From the NCBI GenBank assembly GCA_025463305.1, contig JAOBWK010000043.1, positions 1 through 59,469 of the forward strand: DNA of 59,469 nt, written 5' to 3'. Within the stretch, counting starts at the first letter, position 1. Each line of letters begins with the position of its first letter. Below are positions 15,636 to 25,535 of the stretch, one piece after another. The position numbers were made by a program, and so were the translations under genes. This stretch comes from Ilumatobacteraceae bacterium (GTDB lineage Bacteria; Actinomycetota; Acidimicrobiia; Acidimicrobiales; Ilumatobacteraceae). The notes under the pieces were generated by a model, which did not search any database, was not told the origin of the DNA, and saw nothing but the letters and a program-made list of their open reading frames with translations.

Positions 15636-18293
15636 ATGACCAGCGATCCGGTGTCGGCGGCGGCAACGTCGATGCCGCCTGCACCGCTGGTCCTGCGCGA
15701 GGCGTCGCGTCGATCGCCGGCCGAGGTGCTCGACCGCCTCGGCTGCGACGCCGCCGGTCTGTCGGATGCCGCCGTCGTCGCGCGCCGTGCCCGCTCCGGA
15801 TCCAACGTGCTGGCGACCCGTCACGTGACGCTGTGGGGCGTGCTGCTGCGTCAGCTGCGCAACCCGCTGCTGATGTTGCTGCTCGGCGCGGCCGGCGTGT
15901 CGGCCGCGACCGGCGATGTCACCGATGGCGGCATCATCGCCGCGATCGTCGTGCTGAGCGTCGGCCTCGGGCTCGTCAACGAGTACCGGTCGGAGCTGGC
16001 CGTCGCCGCGCTGCACGCCAACATCCACCACGAGACGATCGCGTGGCGAAGCGGGGTGCCGACCAAGGTCGACGTGCGCGATCTCGTGCCCGGCGACATC
16101 GTCTCGCTCGGCGTCGGCGACGTCATCCCGGCCGACGTGCGCCTGCTCGAGGTCAACCAGTTCGAGTGCGACGAGGGCGTGCTCACCGGTGAGTCGGCCC
16201 CGTCGGTCAAGACCATCGCCGGGTCGGCGACGGACTCCGACGTCGACCTGCCGTCGTGCGCCTTCATGGGCACGATCGTGCACCAGGGTTCGGCGCGGGC
16301 CGTCGTGGTCGCGACGGGCTCGTCCACCGAGTTCGGCAAGGTCGCGCTCGGGCTGGGTGAGCAGCAGACGCTGACGGCCTTCCAGAACGGGCTCCGGGGG
16401 TTCTCGCGCTTGCTCGTCCGGGTTGCCGCGGTGCTGACGATCTCGATCTTCGTCATCAACGTCGCGTTCTCGCGACCGCTGCTGGAGGCGTTGCTGTTCT
16501 CCCTTGCGATCGCGATCGGGATCACGCCGCAGCTGCTCCCGGCCATCGTGAGCGTGAGCCTCTCGGCCGGCGCGCGGCAGCTCGCTCGCCGGCGCGTCCT
16601 CGTCAAGCGCCTCGTCACCATCGAGGACCTCGGCAACATCGAGACACTCTTCACCGACAAGACGGGGACGTTGACGGAGGGAGCGATCACGTTCGATCGA
16701 TCGCTCGATCCGCTCGGCGCCACGGCGGCTCGGGCGTACCTGCTCGGCCTCGTCTGCAACGAGGCCTCGATGACGGCGTCGGGTCCCGTCGGTGGGAACG
16801 CGCTCGATGTCGCGCTCCTGACCGCAGCGTCGGCAACCGACATCGCCTCGTCGGCGTCCTACGGGCGGCTCGGATCGATCCCGTTCGATCACGAGCGGCA
16901 GCTCAGCACGGTGCTCGTGACCGACCCGTCGGGCGCGCGGATCATCGTCACCAAGGGAGCACCCGAGGCCGTGGTCGGCCGCTGCGCCGCGCCCCCGGTT
17001 GCGGCATCGGCCGTCCTCGATCAGCTGTTCGCCGACGGTGCGCGCGTGGTGGCCGTCGCGGTGCGCGCAGCGCGTGACGTGACCCAACTCGGCGTCGCCG
17101 ACGAGGAGGGTCTCGAGCTGGTGGGCTTCCTGACGTTCATCGACCGGCCGAAGGAGGGTGCGGCCGCATCGATCGCGAAGCTCGCCCGGATCGGCATCAC
17201 GGTCAAGATCATCACCGGCGACAACGGCGCCGTCGCACGCAAGGTCTGCACCGATCTCGGCATGGACGTGACCGGTGTGCTCTCGGGTGCCGATCTCGAC
17301 GGGCTCGACGACGATGCGCTGGCCGCGGCCATCCCGACGACGACGATCTTCGCCCGGGTCAGCCCGGAGCAGAAGTCGCGCATCGTGAAGGTCGCTCGCC
17401 GCTCTGGCGCCGACGTCGCGTACATGGGCGACGGCGTGAACGACGCCGTCGCGCTGCACGCTGCCGACGTCGGCATCTCGGTGGACTCGGCGACGGACAT
17501 CGCCAAGGACGCCGCGGACATCGTGCTGCTCGACAAGGACCTCGGCGTGCTCGCCGACGGTGTGATCGAAGGCCGCCGGATCTTCGCGAACACGTTGAAG
17601 TACGTGCTGATGGCGACGTCGTCGAACTTCGGGAACATGTTCAGCGCCGCGGGCGCGTCGCTGTTCCTCAACTTCTTGCCGATGCTCCCGTCGCAGATCC
17701 TGCTGAACAACCTGCTCTACGACGTCGGTCAGCTGGCCATCCCCGCCGACGCGGTCGACGAAGAGGTGCTCGCCCGACCGGCCGCGTGGGACATCGCGTT
17801 CGTCCGGAGGTTCATGAGCGTGTTCGGCCCGATCAGCTCGATCTTCGACTTCATGACGTTCGCGGTGATGCTCGGGTTCCTGCACGCCAGCCACGCCGAG
17901 TTCCGCAGCGGCTGGTTCGTGGAATCCCTCGCGACCCAGACGCTGGTGGTGTTCGTGATCAGGACGCGACGGGTGCCGTTCTTCCACAGCCGCCCGAGCC
18001 GGGCGATGATCATCGTGCCGATCATGGCGGCCGTGGTCGGTGCGATCCTGCCGTTCTCGCCGCTGTCCCGCGTGCTGGGGTTCACGGCGCTGCCGCTGAG
18101 CTACTTCCTGATCCTGCTCGGGATGATCGTCATCTACCTCGTGCTCGTCGAGGCCGCCAAGCAGCGGTTCTACGCGGCGCAGGTCCGCCGGCCTCGGTTG
18201 CCGCGAACCAGCGATGAGCGCCACCATCGCCGGATCACACGTCGGGCCGCGCGGTTCGTCCACCACTCCACCCCGGGATCGAATCCGCGATGA
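15636..18293 (+). CDS. MgtA-type P-type cation ATPase
   Basis: 885 aa P-type ATPase of the Mg2+-importer subgroup (IIIB): [10 protein letters not shown] actuator motif, phosphorylated Asp341 in DKTGTLT, ITGDN and GDGVNDA hinge motifs, and the MgtA-specific [20 protein letters not shown] and [11 protein letters not shown] segments in the C-terminal membrane domain. TM4 reads [11 protein letters not shown] where E. coli MgtA has PEMLP, so the usual ion-coordinating Glu is Gln; ion choice may differ. The C-terminal 30 residues are Arg/His-rich. It follows the Usp gene by 4 bp, a pairing that recalls the DosR-regulated CtpF ATPase. Confidence 0.92.
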   Translation: MTSDPVSAAATSMPPAPLVLREASRRSPAEVLDRLGCDAAGLSDAAVVARRARSGSNVLATRHVTLWGVLLRQLRNPLLMLLLGAAGVSAATGDVTDGGIIAAIVVLSVGLGLVNEYRSELAVAALHANIHHETIAWRSGVPTKVDVRDLVPGDIVSLGVGDVIPADVRLLEVNQFECDEGVLTGESAPSVKTIAGSATDSDVDLPSCAFMGTIVHQGSARAVVVATGSSTEFGKVALGLGEQQTLTAFQNGLRGFSRLLVRVAAVLTISIFVINVAFSRPLLEALLFSLAIAIGITPQLLPAIVSVSLSAGARQLARRRVLVKRLVTIEDLGNIETLFTDKTGTLTEGAITFDRSLDPLGATAARAYLLGLVCNEASMTASGPVGGNALDVALLTAASATDIASSASYGRLGSIPFDHERQLSTVLVTDPSGARIIVTKGAPEAVVGRCAAPPVAASAVLDQLFADGARVVAVAVRAARDVTQLGVADEEGLELVGFLTFIDRPKEGAAASIAKLARIGITVKIITGDNGAVARKVCTDLGMDVTGVLSGADLDGLDDDALAAAIPTTTIFARVSPEQKSRIVKVARRSGADVAYMGDGVNDAVALHAADVGISVDSATDIAKDAADIVLLDKDLGVLADGVIEGRRIFANTLKYVLMATSSNFGNMFSAAGASLFLNFLPMLPSQILLNNLLYDVGQLAIPADAVDEEVLARPAAWDIAFVRRFMSVFGPISSIFDFMTFAVMLGFLHASHAEFRSGWFVESLATQTLVVFVIRTRRVPFFHSRPSRAMIIVPIMAAVVGAILPFSPLSRVLGFTALPLSYFLILLGMIVIYLVLVEAAKQRFYAAQVRRPRLPRTSDERHHRRITRRAARFVHHSTPGSNPR

Positions 18294-18295
18294 GG

Positions 18296-18309
18296 GGGAC
18301 GTTTGCCGG
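18296..18309 (+). promoter_or_regulatory. Weak DosR-like box before phosphoketolase
   Basis: GGGACGTTTGCCGG fits 9 of the 11 fixed bases of GGGACnTTnGnCCC and lies 67-80 bp before the phosphoketolase start. Matches at this level are expected by chance several times in a GC-rich window, so the support comes mainly from its position. Confidence 0.3.
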
Positions 18310-18375
18310 CTTCGTTGGGTATGGACGCACCACGAAGCCCGAGCACTGCCCGGGCTCCACCCACAGGAGATCACC

Positions 18376-20745
18376 ATGACACGGCCGACACCCGCAGCGA
18401 TCGGAGCGGACGAGTTGACGTTGATCGACGCCTACTGGCGCGCCGCCAACTACCTGTCGGTCGGGCAGATCTACCTGCTCGACAACCCACTGCTGCGCGA
18501 GCCGTTGCTGGCCGAGCACGTGAAACCGCGGCTGCTCGGCCACTGGGGCACGACCCCGGGGCTCAACCTGCTCTACGCGCACATGAACCGCCTCATCCGA
18601 GCGCGTGACCTGAACGTGCTGTACGTGACCGGCCCGGGTCACGGCGGACCCGGTCTGGTGGCGAACGCGTACCTCGAGGGGACGTACAGCGAGGTGTACT
18701 CCTCGATCGGTGAGGATGTGGACGGGATGCGCGCGCTGTTCCGCCAGTTCTCGTTCCCCGGCGGCATCCCCAGCCACGTCGCCCCCGAGACGCCCGGATC
18801 GATCCACGAGGGCGGCGAGCTCGGCTACGCCCTCGTGCACGCGTACGGTGCGGTGTTCGACAACCCGGACCTCGTGGTGCTGTGCGTGGTGGGCGATGGC
18901 GAGGCCGAGACCGGTCCACTCGCCGCGAGCTGGCACTCGAACAAGTTCCTCGACCCCCGCTCGGACGGTGCCGTGCTGCCCGTGCTGCACCTCAACGGGT
19001 ACAAGATCGCCAACCCCACCGTGCTCGCGCGCATCCCCGAGGACGAGCTCCGTTCGTTGATGCGCGGGTACGGCTACTCGCCGCGGTTCGTGGTGGGCGA
19101 CGACCCGATGGAGGTGCACGCCCAGCTGGCCCAGACCCTCGACGTCGCGTTCGACGACATCGCTGCGATCCAGGAGGCGGCCCGCGGAGGCGAGTCGGTC
19201 GAACGAGCCGAGTGGCCGATGATCGTGCTCCGCACGCCGAAGGGCTGGACCGGTCCGAAGGTGGTCGACGGTGTGCCGATCGAGGGCACCTTCCGCGCCC
19301 ACCAGGTGCCACTCGCCGAGACACGGACCAACGGCGAACACCGCCAGCTGCTCGCCGACTGGATGCGCAGCTACCGCCCCGACGAACTGTTCGACGACGC
19401 CGGCCGGTTGCGCTCCGAGCTCCAGGCGCTGGCCCCGACGGGTGACCGGCGGATGAGCGCCAACCCGCACGCCAACGGTGGGCGGTTGTTGCGCGACCTC
19501 GACATGCCCGACTTCCGCGCCTACGCGGTGCAGGTCGATCACCCCGCCCAGCAGACGAGCGAGGCCACCACCGTGATGGGCCGGTTCGTGCGCGACATCA
19601 TCGACCGCAACCGCGATCGCTTCCGCATGATGGGGCCCGACGAGACGGCGTCGAACCGGCTCAGCGCGGTGTTCGAGACCACCGATCGCGCCTGGGACGC
19701 GATCACCGTCGACGGCGACGACCACCTCGCGCCGGACGGCCGGGTGATGGAGGTGCTGTCCGAGCACCTCTGCCAGGGCTGGCTCGAGGGCTACCTCCTC
19801 ACCGGCCGGCACGGACTGTTCAACTGCTACGAGGCGTTCATCCACATCATCGACTCGATGTTCAACCAGCACGCGAAGTGGCTGAAGGTCACCCGCTCCA
19901 TCCCGTGGCGAGCGCCGATCGCGTCGCTCAACTACCTGCTGTCGTCCCACGTCTGGCGCCAGGACAACAACGGCTTCTCCCATCAGGATCCGGGGTTCAT
20001 CGACCACGTCGTGAACAAGAAGGCCGAGATCGTGCGGGTGTACCTGCCGCCGGACACGAACACTTTGCTGTCCGTTGCCGACCACTGCCTGCGCAGCCGG
20101 AACTACGTCAACGTGATCATCGCCGGCAAGCAGCCGGCCCTGACGTACCTGACGATGGACGAAGCGATCGCGCACTGCACCCGTGGTCTCGGCATCTGGC
20201 CGTGGGCGGGCAGCACCGACGGCGAGCCCGACGTCGTGCTCGCCTGCGCCGGCGACATCCCCACACTCGAGGTGCTCGCCGCGGCCGACCTCCTGCGCGA
20301 GCACCTCCCGACGCTGAAGGTGCGCGTGATCAACGTGGTCGACCTGATGCGTCTGGAGCCCGACACCGAACATCCGCACGGGCTGTCCGACCACGACTTC
20401 GACGCCCTGTTCACGACCGACAAGCCCGTCATCTTCGCGTTCCACGGCTATCCGTCGCTGATCCACCGGCTCACGTACCGGCGGACCAACCACCACAACA
20501 TCCACGTTCGCGGCTACAAGGAGGAGGGCACCACCACCACGCCGTTCGACATGGTGATGCTCAACGACCTCGACCGCTTCCACCTCGTCATGGACGTCAT
20601 CGACCGCGCGCCGTCGCTCGGCAGCAGCGCAGCGGTGCTCCGCCAGGCGATGAGCGACGCTCGACTCGCCGCGAGGCAGTACACACGCGAGCACGGCGAG
20701 GACGACCCGGCCATCGCCGGCTGGACCTGGTCGACCCGGGGCTGA
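18376..20745 (+). CDS. xfp: Phosphoketolase (xylulose-5-P/fructose-6-P)
   Basis: 789 aa, the normal length. Thiamine-diphosphate enzyme that splits xylulose 5-phosphate or fructose 6-phosphate with phosphate into acetyl-phosphate plus an aldose phosphate, in the cytoplasm. Visible hallmarks: [20 protein letters not shown] near the N-terminus, [10 protein letters not shown], the [19 protein letters not shown] diphosphate motif, and [12 protein letters not shown] with HVVNKKAE in the second half. ATG 18376 has AGGAGA 6 nt before it. The acetate kinase gene begins 2 bp after the stop, so acetyl-phosphate made here can feed ATP synthesis directly. Confidence 0.96.
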   Translation: MTRPTPAAIGADELTLIDAYWRAANYLSVGQIYLLDNPLLREPLLAEHVKPRLLGHWGTTPGLNLLYAHMNRLIRARDLNVLYVTGPGHGGPGLVANAYLEGTYSEVYSSIGEDVDGMRALFRQFSFPGGIPSHVAPETPGSIHEGGELGYALVHAYGAVFDNPDLVVLCVVGDGEAETGPLAASWHSNKFLDPRSDGAVLPVLHLNGYKIANPTVLARIPEDELRSLMRGYGYSPRFVVGDDPMEVHAQLAQTLDVAFDDIAAIQEAARGGESVERAEWPMIVLRTPKGWTGPKVVDGVPIEGTFRAHQVPLAETRTNGEHRQLLADWMRSYRPDELFDDAGRLRSELQALAPTGDRRMSANPHANGGRLLRDLDMPDFRAYAVQVDHPAQQTSEATTVMGRFVRDIIDRNRDRFRMMGPDETASNRLSAVFETTDRAWDAITVDGDDHLAPDGRVMEVLSEHLCQGWLEGYLLTGRHGLFNCYEAFIHIIDSMFNQHAKWLKVTRSIPWRAPIASLNYLLSSHVWRQDNNGFSHQDPGFIDHVVNKKAEIVRVYLPPDTNTLLSVADHCLRSRNYVNVIIAGKQPALTYLTMDEAIAHCTRGLGIWPWAGSTDGEPDVVLACAGDIPTLEVLAAADLLREHLPTLKVRVINVVDLMRLEPDTEHPHGLSDHDFDALFTTDKPVIFAFHGYPSLIHRLTYRRTNHHNIHVRGYKEEGTTTTPFDMVMLNDLDRFHLVMDVIDRAPSLGSSAAVLRQAMSDARLAARQYTREHGEDDPAIAGWTWSTRG

Positions 20746-20747
20746 CC

Positions 20748-21866
20748 GTGCTGGTGCTCGTCGTCAACGCCGGCTCGTCGAGCCTCAAGCTGCGGCTCCT
20801 CGACGAGGCAGACGGTGCTGTCCGCCGCGCGGACCTGCCGGCACTGTCCACAGCGGGCGGGGCGGACGCGCTCGCGGCGACGTTGGCCGGGTGGCCGCGG
20901 CCCGCTGCGATCGGCCACCGGATCGTGCACGGTGGCATGCAGTTCACCGGCCCGGTGCGCATCGACCCCGTGGTCCGACAGCAGATCGACGATCTGACCG
21001 ACCTCGCCCCGCTCCACCAACCGAAGTCGCTCGAGGCGCTCGACGCCGTCACCGGCTTCTACCCGACCACGCCGGCGGTCGCCAGCTTCGACACCGCGTT
21101 CCACGCGACGATCCCAGCAGAGGCCGCCACGTACGCGATACCGCGGGCGTGGCGCGAGCAGCACGCGATCCGCCGATACGGCTTCCACGGGCTCTCGCAC
21201 CAGTACGGCTCGACCCGTGCCGCCGTGATGCTGGGACGTTCGCTCGAGGACCTGCGCATCGTCACCTGCCACCTCGGCGGCGGCGCGTCGGCTGCAGCGA
21301 TCGTCGCCGGTCGCAGCGTCGACACCACCATGGGCTTCACGCCGCTCGAGGGGCTCGTGATGGCGACTCGCTCGGGCAGCGTCGATCCCGGACTCGTGCT
21401 CTGGCTGCAGGAGCACGTCGGCCTCGGCGCCCACGAGATCTCCGTCGCGCTCGAGGAGCAGTCGGGCATGCTCGCACTCGCCGGCGACGCTGACATGCGC
21501 GCCGTCGAGACGCGTGTGACCGCGGGCGACGCCGAGGCGACCCTGGCGATGGACGTGTTCGTGCACCGCCTCGTTGGCTCGATCGCGTCGATGGCGGCGT
21601 CCGCGGGTGGTATCGACGCGCTGGTGTTCACCGGCGGTGTCGGTGAGCACTCGTCGATGGTCCGCGGTCGGGCGGCCTCCCGACTCGCCTTCCTTGGCCT
21701 GACGGTCGACGCCGCTGCGAACGAGGATGCCACGGGCGACACCGACGTCAGCGGCGACGACGAGCGTGGCGTGCGCACCCTCGTGGTCGCCGCCCGCGAG
21801 GACATCCAGATCGCGTCGGAGGTGCGCCGCATCATCCCGGCGTCGGGCGGCGAAGCGCCGGGGTAG
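20748..21866 (+). CDS. ackA: Acetate kinase
   Basis: 372 aa, slightly short for the family. It converts acetyl-phosphate and ADP to acetate and ATP. ASKHA motifs in order: VLVVNAGSSSLKLR, GHRIVHGG, ASFDTAFHATIP, RRYGFHGLSHQY, CHLGGGASAA, TPLEGLVMATRSG and FTGGVGEHSS. The start is GTG 20748 two bases after the phosphoketolase stop; GTG 20754 is also possible. With phosphoketolase it forms a short fermentative bypass yielding ATP without an electron acceptor, which fits an oxygen-limitation island. Confidence 0.95.
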   Translation: MLVLVVNAGSSSLKLRLLDEADGAVRRADLPALSTAGGADALAATLAGWPRPAAIGHRIVHGGMQFTGPVRIDPVVRQQIDDLTDLAPLHQPKSLEALDAVTGFYPTTPAVASFDTAFHATIPAEAATYAIPRAWREQHAIRRYGFHGLSHQYGSTRAAVMLGRSLEDLRIVTCHLGGGASAAAIVAGRSVDTTMGFTPLEGLVMATRSGSVDPGLVLWLQEHVGLGAHEISVALEEQSGMLALAGDADMRAVETRVTAGDAEATLAMDVFVHRLVGSIASMAASAGGIDALVFTGGVGEHSSMVRGRAASRLAFLGLTVDAAANEDATGDTDVSGDDERGVRTLVVAAREDIQIASEVRRIIPASGGEAPG

Positions 21867-21877
21867 ACCGCGCCCGG

Positions 21878-22255
21878 TCAGCCGTTGCCGGCGCGCAATC
21901 GGTCCATCTCGGCGCCGGCGTGGTCCGCGATCGCGACAGCGGCACGTCGCAGTGCCGGTGGCATCGTGACGCCGAAGGTCGTGAACGGGAAGACGAGGAC
22001 GAGGTGGCCGTACGCGCGTCCATCACCCGCCACGGCGATCGCGACCTGTCCGGCGGCGAGTGGATCGACGTTCGCCGGGATGCGGGTCGCGTTGCGGAGG
22101 AGCTCCGGCATCGGCCGCGGCAGCGCCCCCGCGACGTAGCGACACGATTTCAGGTCGAGCAGCTCGGTCAGCTCGTGCACGGCGTCGGCGGTGACGCGCG
22201 CGTGGCCGGCCGGCCGGGCGGCCAACGCGACGAGTCGAAGCTTGATGGCGGTCAT
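21878..22255 (-). CDS. Small GAF-like protein resembling the KdpD/DUF4118-linked sensor region
   Basis: 125 aa. VTADAVHELTELLDLKSCRYV near the N-terminus and the GQVAIAVAGDGRAYGHLVLVF strand pair resemble the GAF-like domain that follows DUF4118 in KdpD-type kinases. Here it stands alone, without kinase or membrane parts. Small proteins of this type occur in DosR-type gene clusters of actinomycetes as I recall them; a signalling or nucleotide-binding role is only a guess. It converges with acetate kinase across an 11-bp gap, where GACCG and CGGTC could form a 5-bp hairpin. Confidence 0.65.
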   Translation of the reverse strand: MTAIKLRLVALAARPAGHARVTADAVHELTELLDLKSCRYVAGALPRPMPELLRNATRIPANVDPLAAGQVAIAVAGDGRAYGHLVLVFPFTTFGVTMPPALRRAAVAIADHAGAEMDRLRAGNG

Positions 22256-22556
22256 GGTGGAGAGCTCCGATCTCGCGTCAGGCGTGAGCGCACGACGGAC
22301 GGTATGGGCGGTCGATGAGCGGGGGATCGGCGTTCACGGGATCTCGACGCGATGGGACGGAAACTTTGCGATGTCTTTCGCGTGCAGCGACTGCCGCCCG
22401 ACGTGCGTGGCAGCCGGCCTCGATCGTCGTCGGTCCTCGGGCGCGATCCGGCCTACGGTGTGGCGAACGAGCTCACGAGGACGACCACGTTGCCCGCCGT
22501 GGCGCTCGACCGCCGGCGAGCCGGATCCGTCGGGCAGGGACAGGACAGGGGGACCG
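22256..22556. other. 301-bp intergenic region, no gene found
   Basis: This lies between the starts of two divergent genes and so should hold both promoters. A TACGGT hexamer near 22453 may serve the carboxylase gene. The short ORFs that cross it are Arg-rich and look like noise. GGGACGGAAACTTT at about 22354 resembles a DosR box only in its first half. Confidence 0.5.
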
Positions 22557-24089
22557 ATGACGGATCACGGCGAGGACGAGCTCGGTGAGCGCGCGGCGCG
22601 GGCGCTCGACGGCAACCTCGCCAAGGAAGGTCCCAAGCTGGCCCGCCAGCACAAGCTGTTCGTGCGCGAGCGGATCGCATTGCTGGTCGACGACGGCTCG
22701 TTCGTCGAGGACGGCCTGCTCGCGAACACGATGGCCGCCGATCTGCCGGCCGATGGCGTGGTGACGGGCATCGGCAAGGTCGACGGCCGCACCGTGGTGG
22801 TCGTCGCCAACGATCCGACGGTGAAGGCGGGCTCGTGGGGCGCGAGGACCGTGGAGAAGATGGTCCGCGCCACCGAACATGCGCTGCGGCACGAGCTGCC
22901 GATGTTCTGGTTCATCGACTCGGCCGGCGCGCGCATCACCGATCAGGTCGATCTGTTCCCCGGCCGACGCGGCGCCGGTCGGATCTTCTCCAACCAGATC
23001 AAGCTGTCGGGGAAGGCGCCGCAGATCTGCTGCCTGTTCGGGCCGTCGGCGGCCGGGGGAGCGTACGTGCCCGCCTTCTGCGACGTGGTCATCATGGTCG
23101 AGGGCGACGCGTCGATGTACCTCGGTTCACCACGCATGGCCGAGGAGGTCATCGGCGAGCACGTGACGCTCGAGGAGATGGGCGGCGCGCGGATGCACGC
23201 GACGATCTCCGGCTGCGGCGACAACCTCGCGGTCGACGATGCCGACGCGATCGCCCAGGCGCGGCTGTTCTTCTCCTACCTGCCGACCTCGTGGCGGGCA
23301 CTGCCCGACGCGGTCCAGGCCGAACCACCCGCCCGCGAGCTGACTCGCTCGGCGCTCCCCGAGACGGAGGCCGCCGGCTACGACATCCACGGCCTGATCG
23401 ACTGCGTGATCGACGCCGACAGCTTCTTCGCGGTCAAGCCGCTGTTCGCCACCGAGCTCGTCACCGGGTTCGCCCGCCTCGACGGCCATCCCATCGGGAT
23501 CGTCGCCAACAACCCGATGCACAAGGGCGGCGTGCTCTTCGGCGACTCCGCCGACAAGGCCGCCCGCTTCATCTGGATGTGCGACGCGTACAACGTCCCG
23601 TTGCTGTTCCTCGCCGATGTCCCTGGCTTCATGATCGGCACCCACGTCGAGCGCGCGGGCATCATCCGCCACGGCGCGAAGATGGTGACGGCCGTTGCCG
23701 AGGCCACCGTGCCGAAGATCTGCGTCGTCGTCCGCAAGGCCTACGGCGCCGGCCTGTACGCGATGTGTGGGCCTGCGTTCGACCCGCTCGCGACGCTCGC
23801 CCTGCCGACCGCGAAGATCGCGGTGATGGGCCCGGAGGCCGCGGTGAACGCCGTGTACGCGAACAAGATCGCAGCCATCGACGACCCGATCGAGCGGGCG
23901 GCGTTCGTCGACGAGCGTCGTCGCGAGTACGAGGGCGACGTCGACCTCTACCGGTTGGCGAGCGAGCTGATCATCGACGCCATCGTCCCGTTCGAACGTC
24001 TCCGCGCCGAGCTGATCGCCCGCTTCGCCTCCGCCGATCCCGATGACCGCAGCTCGGTGCACAAGCGTCACGGCATCCACCCCGGCTGA
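22557..24089 (+). CDS. Acyl-CoA carboxylase beta (carboxyltransferase) subunit
   Basis: 510 aa, normal for the AccD/PccB/MccB family that moves CO2 from biotin to an acyl-CoA. N-terminal half: LFVRERIALLVDDGSF, DGVVTGIGKVDGR, SAGARITDQVDLFPGRRGAG and GPSAAGGAYVPAFCD. C-terminal half: FADVPGFMIGTHVERAGIIRHG and KAYGAGLYAM. The FPGRRGAG region is closer to 3-methylcrotonyl-CoA and AccD1-type subunits than to propionyl-CoA ones. No biotin carboxylase or biotin carrier gene lies next to it. ATG 22557 follows GGGGGA. MaoC and CitE-type genes follow at 83 and 10 bp, a grouping like the mycobacterial leucine/itaconate cluster. Confidence 0.92.
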   Translation: MTDHGEDELGERAARALDGNLAKEGPKLARQHKLFVRERIALLVDDGSFVEDGLLANTMAADLPADGVVTGIGKVDGRTVVVVANDPTVKAGSWGARTVEKMVRATEHALRHELPMFWFIDSAGARITDQVDLFPGRRGAGRIFSNQIKLSGKAPQICCLFGPSAAGGAYVPAFCDVVIMVEGDASMYLGSPRMAEEVIGEHVTLEEMGGARMHATISGCGDNLAVDDADAIAQARLFFSYLPTSWRALPDAVQAEPPARELTRSALPETEAAGYDIHGLIDCVIDADSFFAVKPLFATELVTGFARLDGHPIGIVANNPMHKGGVLFGDSADKAARFIWMCDAYNVPLLFLADVPGFMIGTHVERAGIIRHGAKMVTAVAEATVPKICVVVRKAYGAGLYAMCGPAFDPLATLALPTAKIAVMGPEAAVNAVYANKIAAIDDPIERAAFVDERRREYEGDVDLYRLASELIIDAIVPFERLRAELIARFASADPDDRSSVHKRHGIHPG

Positions 24090-24172
24090 ACGGCGGGCCT
24101 GTCCGGCACCCGGTGTAGCGTCGATCGATCGGCGGCGTCCGTCGTCGTCGCGAACGTCCGAGGGGGCTGGGC

Positions 24173-24631
24173 ATGGCCGGACTGTGGCTGGAGCAACTGG
24201 AGGTGGGGCTCGTCGTGGAGCACCAGATCCGCCGCACGGTGACCGAGGCCGACAACATGCTGTTCAGCACGATGACGATGAACCCGCAGCCGCTGCACCT
24301 CGATGCAGAGTTCGCGGCGACGACGGAGTTCGGGCAGATCCTCGTCAACAGCATGTTCACCCTGGGACTCGTCGTCGGTCTCAGCGTGCACGAGCTGACG
24401 CTCGGCACCACCGTCGCCAACCTCGGCTTCGGCAGCATCTCGTTCCCGGCACCCGTGTTCATCGGCGACACCATCCGCGCCGAGTCCGAGGTGATCACCG
24501 TTCGTGCCTCGAGCTCGCGCCCCGGTCAGGGCATCGCGACGTTCGAGCACCGCGGCTACAAGCAGGGCGGCGTTCTCGTCGTGCGCGCCGAACGACAGGC
24601 GCTCATCCTCCGCCGGCCGGCCGCGACATGA
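24173..24631 (+). CDS. MaoC-like hot-dog-fold hydratase
   Basis: 152 aa single hot-dog domain. NPQPLHLDAEFAATTEFGQI carries the hydratase-2-like substrate motif (the Asp/His pair lies in PLHLD), followed by LVNSMFTLGLVVGLSVHEL and a C-terminal strand pair. Family members add water to enoyl-CoA thioesters. Close relatives beside CitE-type lyases act on mesaconyl/itaconyl-type or methylglutaconyl-type CoA esters. GAGGGGG precedes ATG 24173 and TAGCGT near 24116 may be the -10 element. The lyase gene begins 10 bp later. Confidence 0.9.
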   Translation: MAGLWLEQLEVGLVVEHQIRRTVTEADNMLFSTMTMNPQPLHLDAEFAATTEFGQILVNSMFTLGLVVGLSVHELTLGTTVANLGFGSISFPAPVFIGDTIRAESEVITVRASSSRPGQGIATFEHRGYKQGGVLVVRAERQALILRRPAAT

Positions 24632-24641
24632 GCGCGGCGAC

Positions 24642-25478
24642 ATGAGCGCGCCCGCTCGGGCGATGCGCAGCATGCTGTTCACGCCGGCGGACCGACCCGA
24701 GCGTGCGACGCGCGTCGCGACGACCCGGCCGGACTGCGTCGTCCTCGACCTCGAGGACGGCGTGGGCATCGCCGACAAGGAGAGCGCCCGCGACTGCCTC
24801 GGAGGGTACGTGCGCGCGTTGGCCGACGCCGGCCGGCCGGCGACGGTGCTCGTCCGCGTCAACGGGATCGGCACCGACTGGTTCGTCGACGACATGGCAG
24901 CGGTCGCCGCCGTCGCCGTCGACGGCGTGGTCGTGCCGAAGGTGGAGCGGGTCGAGGACGCCGGTGCCGTCCGCGCCGTGCTCGGCGGGCAGGGACTGAT
25001 CATCGCCGGCATCGAGAGCGCCGCCGGCGTTGCCTCCTGCGAAGCCACGCTCGGCGACGGTTTCGACGGCTGCTACTTCGGCGCGGAGGACTTCATCACC
25101 GACATGGGCGGCGTCCGGACCGCGGTCGGCAACGAGGTGCTCTACGCCCGCTCCCGGGTGGCGCTGGCCGCGCGGCTGGCCCAGATCCCCGCGCTCGACC
25201 AGATCGTGCCGTCGTACCGCGACGACGAGCTGTTCCTTGCCGATGGACGGGCCGGCCGCCAGATCGGCTTCTCCGGCAAGCTCTGCATCCATCCGGCCCA
25301 GGTCGCGCTGGCTCACGAGGTGTACCGCCCGTCGGCGGACGAGGTGGCTCGCGCCCGGCGGATCGTGGAGGCGTTCGACGCCAACAGCCAACGGGGGATC
25401 GTCAGCCTCGACGGGGAGATGCTCGACGCGCCGATGCTCGCGCGGGCGAGGGACCTGCTCGCCCGGGACGTCGATTGA
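24642..25478 (+). CDS. HpcH/HpaI-CitE family CoA lyase
   Basis: 278 aa TIM-barrel lyase of the CitE group, Mg2+-dependent: RSMLFTPADRPERATR opening, DCVVLDLEDGV (metal-ligand region), VNGIGTDWFVDD, VPKVERVED, GIESAAGVAS, GAEDFITDMG and FSGKLCIHPAQV. Relatives cleave or form malyl-, citramalyl- or HMG-type CoA esters. Together with the MaoC hydratase and carboxylase beta subunit this recalls M. tuberculosis Rv2498c-Rv2502c, whose lyase has been linked to leucine and itaconate breakdown. An ATG at 24628 is in another frame; ATG 24642 gives MSAPARAMRSML. Confidence 0.92.
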   Translation: MSAPARAMRSMLFTPADRPERATRVATTRPDCVVLDLEDGVGIADKESARDCLGGYVRALADAGRPATVLVRVNGIGTDWFVDDMAAVAAVAVDGVVVPKVERVEDAGAVRAVLGGQGLIIAGIESAAGVASCEATLGDGFDGCYFGAEDFITDMGGVRTAVGNEVLYARSRVALAARLAQIPALDQIVPSYRDDELFLADGRAGRQIGFSGKLCIHPAQVALAHEVYRPSADEVARARRIVEAFDANSQRGIVSLDGEMLDAPMLARARDLLARDVD

Positions 25479-25535
25479 GGGCCACCAGCACACTGCGTCT
25501 CGTCCATGCCATCTGGTGGTAGTAACTTCCAGATC

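Noticed and set aside
15369..18377. 1002-aa open frame opposite the P-type ATPase gene
   Set aside because: Arg/His/Asp-rich antisense translation with no domain, fully covered by a recognised gene; an artefact of high GC content.
18235..20694. 819-aa open frame opposite phosphoketolase
   Set aside because: Shadow of a highly conserved gene, no family signature.
21866..21879. GACCG/CGGTC hairpin between acetate kinase and the GAF-like gene
   Set aside because: A 5-bp stem without a T-tract is too weak to call a terminator.
22354..22367. GGGAC-type site in the 301-bp spacer
   Set aside because: Only the first half resembles a DosR box.
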